From Cupriavidus numazuensis (lineage in GTDB: Bacteria > Pseudomonadota > Gammaproteobacteria > Burkholderiales > Burkholderiaceae): a stretch of 64,000 bases of DNA. A program made the position numbers and the translations under genes. This document shows, one piece after another, positions 63,136 through 64,000 of the stretch. Within the stretch, counting starts at the first letter, position 1, and every line of letters begins with the position of its first letter. A model generated the notes under the pieces. The model saw only the letters and a program-made list of their open reading frames with translations. It did no database searches and was not told where the DNA came from. The stretch spans positions 62,001-126,000 of the forward strand of contig NZ_CAJPVI010000011.1 in assembly GCF_905397435.1 (NCBI RefSeq). Reading direction: 5' to 3'.

Positions 63136-64000
63136 ATGGCAGCACCACAGAACAAAGTGATCGTCACGTGCGCCGTGACGGGCGGTATTCACACCCCGAC
63201 GATGTCGCCTCATCTCCCCATTACCGCTAGGGAGATCGAAGACGAGTCCGTCGCGGCTGCAGAGGCCGGCGCCGCAATCGTCCATCTCCATGCGCGCAAG
63301 CCGGAGAATGGCCAGCCATCACAGAATCCCGCGCTTTTCCGCGAGTTTCTTCCCCGGATCGCAGCGCGTTCGGACGTCGTGATCAATCTCACGACGGGCG
63401 GCGCCCCCAACATGCTTGTGGAGGAACGCCTGCAACCGGCGCTGCAACTCAAGCCGGAAGTTGCCTCGTTGAACATGGGCTCGATGAACTTCGGCCTCTA
63501 TCCGATGCTCGCCCGGCACAAGACCTTCAAGTACGACTGGGAGCGCCCTTACCTCGAGGGCTCCGAAGACCGCGTCTTCCGCAATACGTTCAAGGAGATC
63601 CGCTACATCCTCGAATCCTGTGCTGGCAACGGCACGCGCTTCGAGATCGAGTGCTACGACACCAGCCATCTCTATACCGCAGCGCATTTCATTGACCGCG
63701 GCATCCTCAAGCCGCCCTTCTTCATCCAGTCCGTATTCGGCCTGCTCGGCGGCATCGGCACGCACCCCGACGATGTCATGCATATGCGCCGCACCGCGGA
63801 GCGCCTGTTTGGCAAGGACTACTACTGGTCCGTGCTTGGCGCCGGCCGCAGCCAGATGCCGATTGCCTCGATGGCGGCTGCCATGGGCGGAAACGTTCGC
63901 GTCGGCCTGGAGGATTCGCTTTGGGAAGACCGGGGCCGGCTGTCCAGCAGTAACGCCGATCAGGTCAGGCGTGTTGTCGGCATTCTGAAATCACTGAACC
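63136..64000 (+). CDS. Beta-keto acid cleavage enzyme (BKACE/DUF849), 3'-truncated
   Basis: A frame open to the window end, 288 residues so far. It begins KVIVTCAVTGGIHTPTMSPH, followed by AAEAGAAIVHLHARKPENGQ (the His-x-His zinc site) and INLTTGGAPNM, then EIECYDTSHLYTAAHFIDRG and PFFIQSVFGLLGGIGTHPDD. This is the BKACE pattern. The family condenses acetyl-CoA with beta-keto acids such as 3-keto-5-aminohexanoate and releases acetoacetate. Which keto acid is used cannot be told. It is divergent from the TauD gene across 216 bases. Confidence 0.88.
   Translation, partial: MAAPQNKVIVTCAVTGGIHTPTMSPHLPITAREIEDESVAAAEAGAAIVHLHARKPENGQPSQNPALFREFLPRIAARSDVVINLTTGGAPNMLVEERLQPALQLKPEVASLNMGSMNFGLYPMLARHKTFKYDWERPYLEGSEDRVFRNTFKEIRYILESCAGNGTRFEIECYDTSHLYTAAHFIDRGILKPPFFIQSVFGLLGGIGTHPDDVMHMRRTAERLFGKDYYWSVLGAGRSQMPIASMAAAMGGNVRVGLEDSLWEDRGRLSSSNADQVRRVVGILKSLN

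Overview
The window is GC-rich (about 63-65%), densely coded DNA with no rRNA, tRNA, IS element or CRISPR array that I can see. Its content suggests a Burkholderiaceae betaproteobacterium, most likely Cupriavidus or Ralstonia, and probably a secondary chromosome or large plasmid. The reasons are the many LysR regulators, Bug/TctC solute-binding proteins, a Burkholderia-type porin, several aromatic catabolic genes, FUSC efflux and a KfrA-like gene beside a tyrosine recombinase. The genus is an inference from gene style, not a database result.

Layout. 1-5.3 kb: a small secreted repeat protein, then a probable 4-nitrobenzoate locus (LysR, hydroxylaminobenzoate lyase pnbB, aromatic-acid MFS carrier, nitroreductase pnbA). 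5.5-13.5 kb, minus strand: katG, a large BTAD/AAA/TPR regulator, a berberine-bridge-type FAD oxidase, an unlisted 55-residue lipoprotein-like ORF, and a second member of the secreted repeat family. 13.8-16.7 kb: SnoaL-like protein, TSUP exporter with divergent LysR, and an orphan CpoB/YbgF-like protein. 16.9-19.4 kb: KfrA-like protein and tyrosine recombinase, divergent around an AT-rich palindrome, a likely mobile or plasmid-derived module. 19.6-24.8 kb: PLP decarboxylase, then a LysR-controlled operon of two SDRs flanking a lipoprotein with a cyclic-nucleotide-binding-like domain.

24.9-33.5 kb: a seven-gene minus-strand aromatic catabolic operon (FAH hydrolase, flavin hydroxylase, extradiol dioxygenase, AAHS transporter, porin, class II aldolase/decarboxylase, frameshifted Bug protein). 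It diverges from an IclR regulator across a perfect 25-bp palindrome. 33.6-42.1 kb: LysR, MarR, a four-gene aaeXAB-like efflux operon with an outer-membrane lipoprotein, then DUF2889 and MmgE/PrpD genes. Two nearly identical 22-bp operators lie before marR and before the efflux operon. 42.1-46.7 kb: a secreted arylsulfatase overlapping its formylglycine-generating enzyme, catechol 1,2-dioxygenase and a VOC protein.

46.7-64 kb: an MFS exporter, a deletion scar joining an MFS N-terminus to an amidase C-terminus, two GlxA-type AraC regulators around an M24 peptidase, a periplasmic metallo-beta-lactamase-fold hydrolase, the MadLM malonate transporter, a divergent hydrolase/LysR pair with a Bug protein, an AraC regulator, a DsbA-like oxidoreductase, an RBBP9-like hydrolase, an MDR oxidoreductase, a TauD-family dioxygenase and a BKACE (DUF849) gene cut by the window end. 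Overall this is an accessory, catabolism-oriented region. The least explained parts are the 12-residue-repeat secreted proteins, the KfrA/recombinase module and the two palindromic regulatory systems.
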